Assembly: GCF_014873765.1 (NCBI RefSeq) | Contig: NZ_JADBGG010000003.1 | Coordinates: 176,991-240,990 of the forward strand | Length of the DNA stretch: 64,000 nucleotides | Source: Desulfomicrobium macestii | GTDB lineage: Bacteria > Desulfobacterota > Desulfovibrionia > Desulfovibrionales > Desulfomicrobiaceae | Direction of reading: 5' to 3' | Part shown: piece after piece, positions 54,542 to 63,224 of the stretch | Layout of the letters: each line of letters begins with the position of its first letter | How positions within the stretch are numbered: the stretch's first letter is position 1 | Notes under the pieces: model-generated | The model's database searches: none | Seen by the model: the letters and a program-made list of their open reading frames with translations, nothing else | Told to the model about the DNA's origin: nothing | Program-made: the position numbers and the translations under genes

Positions 54542-55708
54542 TCAGCCGAAGGTTATCTTGTCGCCATTTCCGAGGTAGTCCTCGGAAGCGGAGCGGAATC
54601 GTGCGGTGCCGCGCACCACGGGGTAGCCCGCTTCGACGAACTTCTTGGCCGTGAGATGCCCGGTGCAGTGGTTGCAGCCGATGAGTTCGAAGCCCCACTG
54701 GCCAAGGGCGATGACAAGATCGTCGTATTTTGGATCCCAGTCCTCGAACGGGGAGATGTGAAGCCCTCCGTAGATGCCGTAGAACTTGTCATTGTCATAC
54801 TTCAGGTTGGTGAAGGCGAAGTCCGCGAACTGGAGAATTCCCTGGTGGTTGCACCCCGAGACCAGGACCAAACCCTTGTCCTTGATGTTGAAGGCGAGAG
54901 AGGTTTCGCCAAAGACACGATTGATGATGGGTACATCGAATTTGAGCAGGGCCATGCCCGGAGCTATCTGGGTCACGGGCTTGTTCACGATGACCGGCTC
55001 ACCTTTGTATCCGGAATCTTTGATGTATTGAAGGCCTTCCTTGTAGAAACCGTCGTGCACGTACAATGGGATGCGGTTGTCGTACTTCATGGTGACAGGC
55101 AGGCCCCAGAAGTGATCCCAGTGCTCGTGGGAGATGAACAGCGCCTCGATTTCCTGATCGCGCAGCATCTGGTCGATGCCCTCGCGTTTGAAGCAGCTGT
55201 CCATCCATTCGTAGGACCAGCCGGTGTCCAACAGGAATTTGCGCACAGTGCCGTCCAGGGCTTCTACTTCGAGCAGGCAGGAGTAGCCGCCCGGATTTTC
55301 CGGGTGCAGGGAGAGTTTTTTCTGGATTTCCCATGCTTTTTCAAGGTCATGGGGCAGCAGGTCCTTGATGGTGCTTATGCCTTCCTCGTAGGATCCTTTG
55401 CCAGAGCCTTTGCCATTGGCGAGAGGGGCCCAGTTCAGAGTGTATTGGTTCACGAGCAGTCCGCCCGCTTCGTGGATATCGCCGATGAGATGCGCGTTGT
55501 TGAACCAGCTCGTTTCCGAGATGTTGGTCACGCGTACGCTTCGGCACGTGCCGAAGTCCTGTTGATTGCGCTGCGTTTTCGGAAGCCGGCTGTAGGCCCA
55601 CGGGCTGTAGGAGTACATGCCCATGCTTGCGAACGTGCCCGCCACCAGTCCGGTAGCAGCGCCCTTCACGAAGTCGCGTCTGCTTATATTATTCCTGTTT
55701 GTGCTCAT
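54542..55708 (-). CDS. Tat-exported metallo-beta-lactamase-fold hydrolase
   Basis: 388 residues. The N terminus NISRRDFVKGAATG is a twin-arginine signal followed by a hydrophobic stretch, so the enzyme should fold with its metal in the cytoplasm and be exported. The metal-binding motif ISHEHWDHFWGLP (HxHxDH) lies near residue 197. Later ligands are in GCNHQGIL, GGLHISPF and GCNHCTGHL. It resembles the MBL branch that includes the methyl-dihydropterin-linked synthases of methanogens, but the substrate is unknown. GGAG precedes the ATG. It lies directly downstream of the membrane protein gene. Confidence 0.85.
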   Translation of the reverse strand: MSTNRNNISRRDFVKGAATGLVAGTFASMGMYSYSPWAYSRLPKTQRNQQDFGTCRSVRVTNISETSWFNNAHLIGDIHEAGGLLVNQYTLNWAPLANGKGSGKGSYEEGISTIKDLLPHDLEKAWEIQKKLSLHPENPGGYSCLLEVEALDGTVRKFLLDTGWSYEWMDSCFKREGIDQMLRDQEIEALFISHEHWDHFWGLPVTMKYDNRIPLYVHDGFYKEGLQYIKDSGYKGEPVIVNKPVTQIAPGMALLKFDVPIINRVFGETSLAFNIKDKGLVLVSGCNHQGILQFADFAFTNLKYDNDKFYGIYGGLHISPFEDWDPKYDDLVIALGQWGFELIGCNHCTGHLTAKKFVEAGYPVVRGTARFRSASEDYLGNGDKITFG

Positions 55709-55732
55709 TGTTTCTACTCCTCTTTCCCGTGC

Positions 55733-57136
55733 TTACTTGATGATGGTGATGTTGGCACCCACCCAGGGCAGGGCTTTGATGATGGCGAAATAGAGCAGCG
55801 CTCCCGCGACAAGGCCGATGCCAAGGCCTTTGGCGATGCCCTGCGTCCACTTCACGTCGCTGGCCACAACTTCATTCTGGTGGTTTTCCAGTTCGGCCTC
55901 GGTCTTCTGCACGGCCTTCCAGCCTGGCCAGCCGTCCATGAACCAGACGTTGATCAGGAAGATGTTGATAAGCCAGATCATGGGAATCATGGGGAACTGC
56001 TGGGGATGGGAGAAGCCTTTCTGCGTGCCCAGGAACAGATGCGAGGTCTTGTAGTAGATCACGTACACCACCACGGCCAGCGCAGCGGTCAGCAGGGTGC
56101 GGATGCATACATTGACAGGGCGGCTGAATTTGTTCGGCCAGTTGTTGCAGTAGAAGTTCAGAAACAAGGTGGGCACGAGCCAGAAGATCGCCATTTCACC
56201 GACATGCAACCAGCGCCAGTCCGGAGCCATGAGACGGCGGGTCCCGCGAATGGTCGAGCCCCAAACAAGATCCTGAGCGTAGAACAGGAAGAAACACAAG
56301 GCCACTGCGATGGCGATGATGCCGAAGAAGGAGGTGACGCGGCGCAGTCCGTCATGTTTGATCAGGTTGAAGGGGTAGCGTTCCCAAATGGTTTCGTACA
56401 GCCAGACCACCACGGTACAGCACATGATCCAGGCTATGTGGAAGTTGCCGGAAACCGTGTTGGCGAATTCTTCCCAGTAGGGCGGACAGATGGCCGTAAA
56501 CTTTTGCCAGGGATAGAAGAGGATGGCCATGTGGGAATGCATGGTCACAAAGTACACAATCATGCTGAGGAAGAAGGTCACCAGAACGATGGTGATGCCG
56601 CGCGCTGGCTGGCCAAGCTTCTGCCAGGGGGCGTTTTCACAGGCCACCACCCAGCTTGGAGAGAGCCAGGATGCGATGGCCGCAAACATCATGATGGCTT
56701 CCGCCGCATACTCGATGGCGTAGAATTCCGTGATGCCCATGGCCATCAGCCGGTCTGGGTTGAAGTAGGCGATGCCGAAATTACCGAGGATTTCAACAAA
56801 GAAGCCCTTCATCAGGATGATCATGGCCGCCACGCTAACCAACGTGAGTACCGCCCCTTTGATCAGAGGATGGGTCTTGTTGAGCCAGCTTCTTTTGAAT
56901 GGCCAGAAGTCGAAAATATAGGCCAGCCAGATGAAGAGGATGAGAAGCCAGCGGCAGACCATGTAACCCACATATGGGGTATACATGCGCATCAGGCCGC
57001 GTGGATCCTGGAATATCCACCACGTGGCGTAGAAAAACGCCAGGATGAGGAATGTATTGACCAGTGCCGGGATCGGGCCGTTCCAGCGTTTGACCAGCTT
57101 CCGGCTTTCAAGGTAGCTCACGCTACTATTGTCCAT
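55733..57136 (-). CDS. Polytopic membrane protein, unknown family
   Basis: 467 residues from the ATG at 57136, chosen for AAGGAG 7 bases upstream. About 11 hydrophobic segments can be placed near residues 23-44, 52-76, 92-112, 135-158, 179-200, 232-250, 265-288, 310-330, 341-362, 383-402 and 436-456. It is rich in Trp, Tyr and Phe, with several His near membrane edges (VTMHSHMAILFYPW, NFHIAWIM, WLHVGEMAIFWL). I recognise no transporter signature. The paired His could suggest a metal- or heme-binding membrane protein, but that is speculation. It sits between a small protein gene and the Tat MBL enzyme gene. Confidence 0.8.
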   Translation of the reverse strand: MDNSSVSYLESRKLVKRWNGPIPALVNTFLILAFFYATWWIFQDPRGLMRMYTPYVGYMVCRWLLILFIWLAYIFDFWPFKRSWLNKTHPLIKGAVLTLVSVAAMIILMKGFFVEILGNFGIAYFNPDRLMAMGITEFYAIEYAAEAIMMFAAIASWLSPSWVVACENAPWQKLGQPARGITIVLVTFFLSMIVYFVTMHSHMAILFYPWQKFTAICPPYWEEFANTVSGNFHIAWIMCCTVVVWLYETIWERYPFNLIKHDGLRRVTSFFGIIAIAVALCFFLFYAQDLVWGSTIRGTRRLMAPDWRWLHVGEMAIFWLVPTLFLNFYCNNWPNKFSRPVNVCIRTLLTAALAVVVYVIYYKTSHLFLGTQKGFSHPQQFPMIPMIWLINIFLINVWFMDGWPGWKAVQKTEAELENHQNEVVASDVKWTQGIAKGLGIGLVAGALLYFAIIKALPWVGANITIIK

Positions 57137-57171
57137 GTCGTAACTCCTTAGCGAGTTTCCAGGGAGGATGA

Positions 57172-57420
57172 TCAAGCCTCGCTGTCCAACTGCTCTTTCT
57201 TCGATGGTGTTGATTGTAGTTCCGGGTCCGGAACCAGGTTTTCCAATTGCCCAGGCGTCACAGTTGCCGGATCGATCCCCATGGCCATGGCGCGGAGAAA
57301 ACGTTCATTCTCGGTCAGGCGGATCCGTGCGGGCAGTTCCGTCTGCTTCGGTGTTTTCGCTGCATCCACCGTCTGGTCCAAGGCGGGAACAAAACGGCTG
57401 AAAAATTCTCTTCGCTTCAT
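57172..57420 (-). CDS. Small protein with N-terminal RR motif, unknown function
   Basis: 82 residues from the ATG at 57420. The N terminus MKRREFFSRFVP resembles the start of a Tat signal, but no hydrophobic stretch follows, so it may be a cytoplasmic chaperone-like or truncated signal protein. The C terminus is polar. It starts 18 bases after the GntR stop and ends 36 bases before the membrane protein's ATG, in the same operon. Confidence 0.65.
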   Translation of the reverse strand: MKRREFFSRFVPALDQTVDAAKTPKQTELPARIRLTENERFLRAMAMGIDPATVTPGQLENLVPDPELQSTPSKKEQLDSEA

Positions 57421-57437
57421 TTCGGCTTTCCGTCCGG

Positions 57438-58115
57438 TCATTCTCCGGGAAGCACGATGGAGGCAAAGGTGTGCATGCACTGAAGGGCCAGTTTTTCGGC
57501 CTCGTCGGCTCTGGAACTCTTCAGGGCGTTGAAAAGCTCCACATGGTACTCGAAGAGGAAGCCTGTCTGCACTTCGGCAAGCCCGGTTCCTGCGTGCTCA
57601 AGGTTGTGCGCCGCGGCCTGAAGCTCCTTCATGAGCAAGATCAGGTAGTCGTTGGCCGAGATTTTCGCCAAGGCCAGAAAAAAGGCGATGTAGGCCCGAG
57701 TGAAGATGGTGCTGTCGAAATTGACGATGGCTTCGCCCAGGCGGGCAGTGGCGTTTTCCAGCGTAGCGACATCCGAGGTGGTTAACCGGGAGGCCTGTTC
57801 GCGGGCGAGAGTTGGAATCACCAGGGCCAGGGTGTCCAGAATCTGCCGCGTGGCAATTTGCGACTTGCGTCTGCGGAGTTGATTCCAGCTGATGCGGCCA
57901 TCCTTGCTTTTGAGGTAGCATCCGCTCTTTTGGCGGATCTCCACATAGCCCATGGTTTCGAGGTTGCAGAGCACTTCGCGGATGGTGTTGCGGCTGGTGT
58001 CGAACATCTCCGCGAGGCGACGCTCGCCGGGCAGCCGGTCTCCAACGGAAAAGGATGTCCCTTTAAGCATGTCCGCGACTTTTTGACAAAGAATGGGGCG
58101 TTGAGATGATGCCAT
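57438..58115 (-). CDS. GntR family regulator (FadR/FCD type)
   Basis: 225 residues from the ATG at 58115. The N-terminal winged helix has VGDRLPGERRLAEMFDTSRNTIREVLCNLETMGYVEI. The helical C-terminal ~150 residues fit the FCD effector domain, although the usual metal-binding His positions are not obvious. It heads the minus-strand cluster. A TGGTCCAACCA element lies 3 bases before the ATG, and two similar elements lie further upstream, so autoregulation is likely. A TTG start at 58163 would place that element inside the gene and lacks an SD. Confidence 0.88.
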   Translation of the reverse strand: MASSQRPILCQKVADMLKGTSFSVGDRLPGERRLAEMFDTSRNTIREVLCNLETMGYVEIRQKSGCYLKSKDGRISWNQLRRRKSQIATRQILDTLALVIPTLAREQASRLTTSDVATLENATARLGEAIVNFDSTIFTRAYIAFFLALAKISANDYLILLMKELQAAAHNLEHAGTGLAEVQTGFLFEYHVELFNALKSSRADEAEKLALQCMHTFASIVLPGE

Positions 58116-58117
58116 AT

Positions 58118-58130
58118 CTGGTCCAACCAG
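58118..58130. promoter_or_regulatory. GntR operator-like site 1
   Basis: CTGGTCCAACCAG is a perfect TGGTnnnACCA palindrome directly before the gntR start codon. FadR-subfamily regulators typically bind TnGTnnnACnA-type sites. Confidence 0.7.
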
Positions 58131-58222
58131 TTTTGAGTGTTTGTGGTGCTTTGTGTCTTTCAAGCTTCTTTAGTGGTGGAATGTGGAGTCGTGCAAGAGT
58201 TTGTCATTAATTTCACGCAAAA

Positions 58223-58235
58223 CTGGTTGGGCCAG
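58223..58235. promoter_or_regulatory. GntR operator-like site 2
   Basis: CTGGTTGGGCCAG is the same element with one mismatch in the right half (GCCA). It is 105 bases upstream of site 1, in the gntR promoter region. Confidence 0.6.
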
Positions 58236-58331
58236 TTGTGGGGCGGGTAGAGGGTGAGGCGGGAGTAGCGCTGTATTTCTATGAAATATAGTGAGTTAAG
58301 GGTTGTTGGAGAGTTCAGGCGGGCACGTGCG

Positions 58332-58366
58332 AAAAAAGCGCACTGATGAGTTTCAGTGCGTTTTTT
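58332..58366. terminator. Terminator of the PAS-domain gene
   Basis: CGCACTGA (58339-58346) and TCAGTGCG (58353-58360) form an 8-bp stem with a 6-base loop. A-runs and T-runs flank both sides, so it works in both directions. It separates the PAS gene from the gntR promoter. Confidence 0.8.
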
Positions 58367-58383
58367 CGTGTGGAGGAGAATTT

Positions 58384-58396
58384 TTGGTTGGACCAG
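58384..58396. promoter_or_regulatory. GntR operator-like site 3
   Basis: TTGGTTGGACCAG contains a perfect TGGTnnnACCA element, upstream of the terminator and 55 bases after the PAS gene stop. Confidence 0.55.
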
Positions 58397-58450
58397 TAGG
58401 GGCGTTATCGGACAAATTTGGAGCTTACGGTGCTGGCATGGTCGGCGGCG

Positions 58451-59725
58451 CTAACCGGCCGCCTTGAGGCAACGTCTCAAACCATCCAGGAATTCGGGAT
58501 AGAGTTCATGAAGTGGAGCTGGGGCGTCCGGGTCGTAGTTTCCGGGCAGGTTCGAACAGAAGATCAGCACGTTGGCCAGAACATCGTTGTCGAAAAAAGG
58601 TTGCGCATAGTAGGAGTGAATGCCTCGAGGAATGAATAGAGCCCAGTCGATGGGTTTGATACTTTTGGACGTTTCCATGACCACGTGGTGCGGCAGATTG
58701 AAGCGGACGATGTTTTCAGCGATGGACCCCTCGTAAGGATGGGTGTGATTTTCCGGAATGGTTTCGAAGGGCCCCCCCGCGCCGGTGACCAGCACCTTGT
58801 TTTCTGCGATGAAGATGCGTGAAAGCATGATGGCGTCCGTGGGCGAATTCGGTGGCAGGGCGTTGAGCATGGTTTTTAACAGCTCCTTGATGGTCGTGCA
58901 CGTGCCCATGGCTTCAATGATTTCCGGGGAGAGCACGGACTCGTTGCCGCGCACGGGCACTCCTTTGCATGCCTGGCAGCTGTTCATGTGAGTCAGCGTG
59001 ACCCATAGCAGATTTTCTTCGTCTCGGGCGATTGCCTGGATACGGGCCATGCACTGGTGATGCCTGCCCATGCTGTCGGTCACGCTCAGTTCACCGTTCC
59101 AGCAGTCGGAAAAGATCAGCCCCTCATATATCTGGAACAGTTTTGCTCCGGAATTTTTTTGGAGTATCCTGTCAAAATCCAGGGTCGGAATGTCCTTGGC
59201 CGGGTAGTGCAGCATCCTTTGCGCGGCCTGGTTGGCCATAAACACTTTGCGGTCGGAGAAGCGGATGAGCAGGACCGGATCGTCCAACAGGTCGATCTTG
59301 TCGCTAAGGCCCGGACGTCCCTCGATGGAAAGGATTGTGTTCACGTGAGAGCCGATGTCCATGAGTAGCCCCACAGAACAGGTGGGAAACGCCGGGTCGG
59401 GCATGGCCATGATCTTGAACCAGCCCGTGGCGTCGTTTGAAGAGCGCATGCGGAAGGTACAGGCTGTGGGCTGGCGATTGCGAATTTGATCGAAACAGTG
59501 GAAGAACCTTTCGCGGTCCTCTTTGAAGATCATCTGCCTGGCAAGTCCGGGATTCTGGAGCACCGATTTGGCCTGCTCCCCTAGGGAGGGGATGGTGTGC
59601 GCATTGAGGAAGGTGATATCATTGCGCACGATGTCGACGCGCCAGGCAAGAGCTGGCAGCATGGCCAGATAGGCGGCCATGCACTCGTCGTCCCGTGCTT
59701 TCGTGTTTTCAAGATGCGTAGGCAT
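58451..59725 (-). CDS. PAS-domain protein without obvious output domain
   Basis: 424 residues. Two PAS-like regions are visible: residues ~20-130 (WRVDIVRNDITFLNAHTIPSL) and ~140-260 (DDPVLLIRFSDRKVFMANQAAQRMLHYPAKDI). The rest (~275-424) looks GAF-like (LKTMLNALPPNSPTDAIMLSRIFIAENKVLVTGAGG). A CQACKG motif near residue 250 could bind a metal or be redox-active. There is no kinase, GGDEF or HTH output, so it may signal by protein contact. It is upstream of the gntR cluster on the same strand but separated by a terminator. Confidence 0.8.
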   Translation of the reverse strand: MPTHLENTKARDDECMAAYLAMLPALAWRVDIVRNDITFLNAHTIPSLGEQAKSVLQNPGLARQMIFKEDRERFFHCFDQIRNRQPTACTFRMRSSNDATGWFKIMAMPDPAFPTCSVGLLMDIGSHVNTILSIEGRPGLSDKIDLLDDPVLLIRFSDRKVFMANQAAQRMLHYPAKDIPTLDFDRILQKNSGAKLFQIYEGLIFSDCWNGELSVTDSMGRHHQCMARIQAIARDEENLLWVTLTHMNSCQACKGVPVRGNESVLSPEIIEAMGTCTTIKELLKTMLNALPPNSPTDAIMLSRIFIAENKVLVTGAGGPFETIPENHTHPYEGSIAENIVRFNLPHHVVMETSKSIKPIDWALFIPRGIHSYYAQPFFDNDVLANVLIFCSNLPGNYDPDAPAPLHELYPEFLDGLRRCLKAAG

Positions 59726-59945
59726 TCGTGATTCCTTGTTTGTGTGAGTGCGATTGCGGATTGCCCACTTTACTCTTGTACTGCCTCTGTTGGCAAACCT
59801 TCTGATGCGTTGGTCCTACCAGCTCGTGCGCAGGCTAGGCGTTCCGCTTGGGTTCGCCACGCCGTCTTCATCGAACCGAATCCGCTGTGGACAAACGAGA
59901 AGGCCGTTTGCTTTTTGTGATGGATTTATTGGGCCCATTGCTGGG

Positions 59946-59993
59946 AAAAAAAGCAAAAGAAAAAGGGTTGCAACATTTCTGCTGCAACCCTTT
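59946..59993 (-). terminator. Terminator of tRNA-Leu
   Basis: A perfect 11-bp stem, AAAGGGTTGCA (59962-59972) and TGCAACCCTTT (59983-59993), is followed on the minus strand by a T-rich tract. It begins 8 bases after the tRNA. Confidence 0.85.
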
Positions 59994-60000
59994 GACTTAC

Positions 60001-60087
60001 TGGTGCCGAAGAGAGGACTCGAACCTCCACCGGGGAACCCCGACTAGACCCTGAACCTAGCGTGTCTACCAATTCCACCACTTCGGC
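60001..60087 (-). tRNA. tRNA-Leu (anticodon CAG)
   Basis: Minus strand cloverleaf: acceptor GCCGAAG/CTTCGGC, anticodon stem CTAGG/TCTAG with loop TTCAGGG (anticodon CAG), a long variable arm typical of class II tRNAs, T-arm with TTCGAGT, discriminator A and encoded CCA. Length 87. Confidence 0.95.
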
Positions 60088-60289
60088 GTGACGTGAGAAG
60101 CGTGTTTATGTGAGAGGTTTGGGTTTGGCAAGGGTTTTGTTGGCTTTTTTTTAATTAATTTTTTTAAACACGTGATTTCAGGGCATTGAATCGGGTCGTG
60201 GGCATTTTTCTCGCGAATGAGCCTGTGTTGAAGCCTGGGTTCTTTTGGTATAGAGGCAAGCCAGCTTGTTGCCTGGAGGAAAAAATTTC

Positions 60290-61234
60290 ATGCATTGCGT
60301 TACTTGGCCGGATCAGATCAGCGGCCTGGAAAAAGGGTCCTGCGTCACCATCGGCAATTTTGACGGGGTCCACATTGGACACCAGCGTCTCATTGCCCGG
60401 GTGCGGGACCTGGCTGCCGGTTTCGGCCTGCCGTCGGTGGTCATCACCTTCGAGCCTCATCCCCTGCGTTTTTTCACGGGAAAGAAAACCCCGCCTTTCA
60501 TTACACTTTATGAACAACGGTCCGAACTCATCCGTGCCCTGGGCATAGATCACCTGCTCTGTCTTGAATTCAACCAGGAACTGGCGAGCATGAGCCCCGA
60601 GGATTTCGTGCGCCGCATTCTGGTTGAAGGCCTGCATGTCAGGGAATTGGTCATCGGGTATGACTACGCGTTCGGCAAGGGCCGGGGCGGCAATTATTCC
60701 CTGCTCACTCGGCTCGGTCAGCAGTGGGGGTTCGGGGTCGAGCAGCTTGAGCCCGTGATGGTCGATCAGGCCATTGTCAGTTCCACGCGCATCCGCGATC
60801 TGGTCGAGGCCGGGGACGTCTGGGCGGCCAAAGCCCTGCTGGGACGATTCTACCGCGTGTCCGGAACCGTGGTTCACGGACAGAATCGGGGCGGGCGTCT
60901 GCTTGGTTTTCCCACCGCCAACATGCATCTTGTGGACGAGCTTTTTCCCAAGACGGGCGTGTATTGCTGCTGGGCCGAGTTGGATGGAGAGCTCCATCAG
61001 GCCGTGGCCAACATCGGTTACAACCCGACCTTCGGCAATGATGTGCTTTCCGTCGAGGTGCACATCATGGATTTGAACGAGGACCTGTACGGACGCGCAC
61101 TGAAGGTGCATTTCGTGCAGCGCCTGCGTGGCGAGCGCAAGTTTTCCGGACTCGATGAACTCAAGGCGCAAATCGGCAAGGACATCATTCTGGCCCGGAC
61201 CATCCTGGCCCTGCCCGAAGCCCGACTGGTCTGA
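60290..61234 (+). CDS. ribF: Riboflavin kinase/FAD synthetase
   Basis: 314 residues from the ATG at 60290, with GGAGGA upstream. The N-terminal nucleotidyltransferase half has GNFDGVHIGHQRLI and the C-terminal flavokinase half has GRLLGFPTANMHL and VANIGYNPTFG. It makes FMN and FAD from riboflavin. It lies 9 bases upstream of the chloride channel gene on the same strand. Confidence 0.95.
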   Translation: MHCVTWPDQISGLEKGSCVTIGNFDGVHIGHQRLIARVRDLAAGFGLPSVVITFEPHPLRFFTGKKTPPFITLYEQRSELIRALGIDHLLCLEFNQELASMSPEDFVRRILVEGLHVRELVIGYDYAFGKGRGGNYSLLTRLGQQWGFGVEQLEPVMVDQAIVSSTRIRDLVEAGDVWAAKALLGRFYRVSGTVVHGQNRGGRLLGFPTANMHLVDELFPKTGVYCCWAELDGELHQAVANIGYNPTFGNDVLSVEVHIMDLNEDLYGRALKVHFVQRLRGERKFSGLDELKAQIGKDIILARTILALPEARLV

Positions 61235-61243
61235 GGCGGATAC

Positions 61244-63061
61244 ATGCGCGCATTTTTCAGGTCTTTGTTCAAGATTCCCATGGAGCTGGCTCACAGCTAC
61301 CATTCCGTATTGAGTTTCAAGTGGTTGGCGCTCGGGATCGTGGTTGGGGCCATGACGGGCCTCGGGGCCGTGCTCTTCTATGTCGCCATCGAATGGTTGC
61401 AGCATCTGCTGCTCACGACCTGGGCCGGTTTCAGCCTGCCGGTGCCGGCGGGCGAGAATCTGTTTTCTGGCGAGGCAGGAACTTTTCGGCCCTGGCTGCT
61501 CTTTGTCTTTCTGGGAGTGATTGGCCTTTTCACGGGTTACCTCCTGCGGCGCTTCGTGCCCCAGACCCGTCACGGCGGCACGGATGGGACCGACACCATG
61601 ATCAAGGCCTTTCATCATCAGGAGGGGCACATCACGCCTTCCGTACCGGCCATGAAGGTGGGCACGTCCATCCTGACCATCGCCGCCGGAGGCAGCGCCG
61701 GACGCGAAGGGCCCATCTCCCTGCTCGGGGCCGGGTGCGGTTCCTGGCTGGCCGGCAAGCTGCGCCTCTCGGCCAAGGAGCGGCGCATTCTGCTTCTGGC
61801 GGGAGCGGCCGGGGGCCTTGGTGCCATCTTCCGCGCTCCCCTGGGCGGGGCGCTCACTGCCGTCGAGGTCATCTACCGCGAAGATTTCGAGGCCGAGGCG
61901 CTGCTCCCCTCCATTATTTCCTCCGTGGTTTCGTACTCCCTCTTCACCCTGGTCTTTGGATCCGAGCCAATTTTCGGGATTCCCAAGTTCGAATTTTCCG
62001 ACATCCGCGAGTTACCCGTCTACGCAATCCTGGGACTGGTTTGCGCGGCCACGGGTTGGTTCTACGTACGCACCTTTCGCTTCATCAAGTTCAAGGTGTT
62101 CTGGCCCCTGACCGACCGGTTTGGGTTTGTGCCGGCAGTGGCCTTGGGCGGTTTGGGCATGGCCAGTATAGGGTATCAGTTCCCGGAGCTGCTGGGCGGG
62201 GGGCAGGGCTGGCTGGAGCTGGCCATGCTCGGCAAGCTGTCCGTGACCATGATGGCCGGGATGATCGTGGGCAAGACGCTGGCCACGTCCGTGGTCCTCG
62301 GCTCGGGCATGAGCGGGGGCATGTTCGCACCGGCCCTCTTTGTGGGCGGCATGAGCGGCGGCGTGGTAGGCACCTTGGCCCAGCGCCTCTTTCCATCCGT
62401 GGTGGTCGAGCCGGGAGGCTACGTTCTGGTGGGCATGGCCGCCTTTTTTTCCGGTGTGGCCAATGCGCCCATTGGTCCGCTGGTCATGGTCTGCGAGCTG
62501 ACCCAGGGTTACGGATTGCTCGCTCCGCTGATGCTGGCCACGGCCATCGCGCTGGTTCTGGGACGGAACGTGTCGCTGTATGAAAATCAGGTCGACAACA
62601 AGTTCGAATCCCCGGCCCATGTCGGCGACGCGACCATCAACATCCTGGAACGGGAAAAGGTCGAGGCGCACTACAAGCCGAGCCGGGTGACCATCGTCGA
62701 GGAAGGGACGCATTTCGGCGCTCTGACCGACATCATCGTCAACTCCAACGAACTGTGTTTTCCGGTGCGCGGCGCGGATGACAGGATAACGGGGATGCTT
62801 GCGGTGCAGGATCTGCGCAAGGTCCTGTTCGAGGACACCTTGTGCGAATTGCTCGTGGCCGGCGATGTGGCCCGAAAGGTCGTCGTGTTGCGGCCGGACG
62901 AGGACCTGTACACGGCCCTGCTCAAATTCGTGGAATCGGATCTGGCCCAGCTGCCCGTGGTGGACAGCGAGAACCCCACTAAGGTGCTCGGCATGCTGGC
63001 CAGGGAAGACGTGTTCACTGCCTATGCCAAGACCTTGAAGACCATGAAGGAGCAGACCTGA
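61244..63061 (+). CDS. ClC family chloride channel/transporter with C-terminal CBS pair
   Basis: 605 residues. The membrane part (about residues 20-440) has ClC selectivity motifs: GGSAGREGPI near residue 150, with the gating Glu, and GSGMSGGMFAPALFVGG near residue 350. GSGMS differs from the more common GIPxP loop at the third site. A CBS pair (about residues 480-600) would give nucleotide regulation. The intact gating Glu fits either an exchanger or a channel. It probably shares a transcript with ribF. Confidence 0.93.
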   Translation: MRAFFRSLFKIPMELAHSYHSVLSFKWLALGIVVGAMTGLGAVLFYVAIEWLQHLLLTTWAGFSLPVPAGENLFSGEAGTFRPWLLFVFLGVIGLFTGYLLRRFVPQTRHGGTDGTDTMIKAFHHQEGHITPSVPAMKVGTSILTIAAGGSAGREGPISLLGAGCGSWLAGKLRLSAKERRILLLAGAAGGLGAIFRAPLGGALTAVEVIYREDFEAEALLPSIISSVVSYSLFTLVFGSEPIFGIPKFEFSDIRELPVYAILGLVCAATGWFYVRTFRFIKFKVFWPLTDRFGFVPAVALGGLGMASIGYQFPELLGGGQGWLELAMLGKLSVTMMAGMIVGKTLATSVVLGSGMSGGMFAPALFVGGMSGGVVGTLAQRLFPSVVVEPGGYVLVGMAAFFSGVANAPIGPLVMVCELTQGYGLLAPLMLATAIALVLGRNVSLYENQVDNKFESPAHVGDATINILEREKVEAHYKPSRVTIVEEGTHFGALTDIIVNSNELCFPVRGADDRITGMLAVQDLRKVLFEDTLCELLVAGDVARKVVVLRPDEDLYTALLKFVESDLAQLPVVDSENPTKVLGMLAREDVFTAYAKTLKTMKEQT

Positions 63062-63159
63062 TCTTTGCGCCGCCCGAAGCGGAGTGAAGCCCGCATGAGC
63101 CTGTGTTTGCGTGGGCACAGGCGTTCGTTTTTGGATGGAGTGCTTTTTTGCACGGCCAA

Positions 63160-63198
63160 AAAAGAATCCCCACTTTTGAAGCGGGGATTCTTTTTTTT
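63160..63198. terminator. Bidirectional terminator between the ClC and AOR genes
   Basis: AAAGAATCCCC (63161-63171) and GGGGATTCTTT (63183-63193) form an 11-bp stem, with T-runs on both strands. It serves the plus-strand ClC gene and the minus-strand oxidoreductase gene. Confidence 0.85.
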
Positions 63199-63224
63199 AA
63201 GCGGTCCGGTGACGGGCCGGAAAC

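Noticed and set aside
54524..57151. 875-codon open frame on the plus strand
   Set aside because: Antisense to the Tat MBL and membrane protein genes, which have clear signal, motif and SD evidence.
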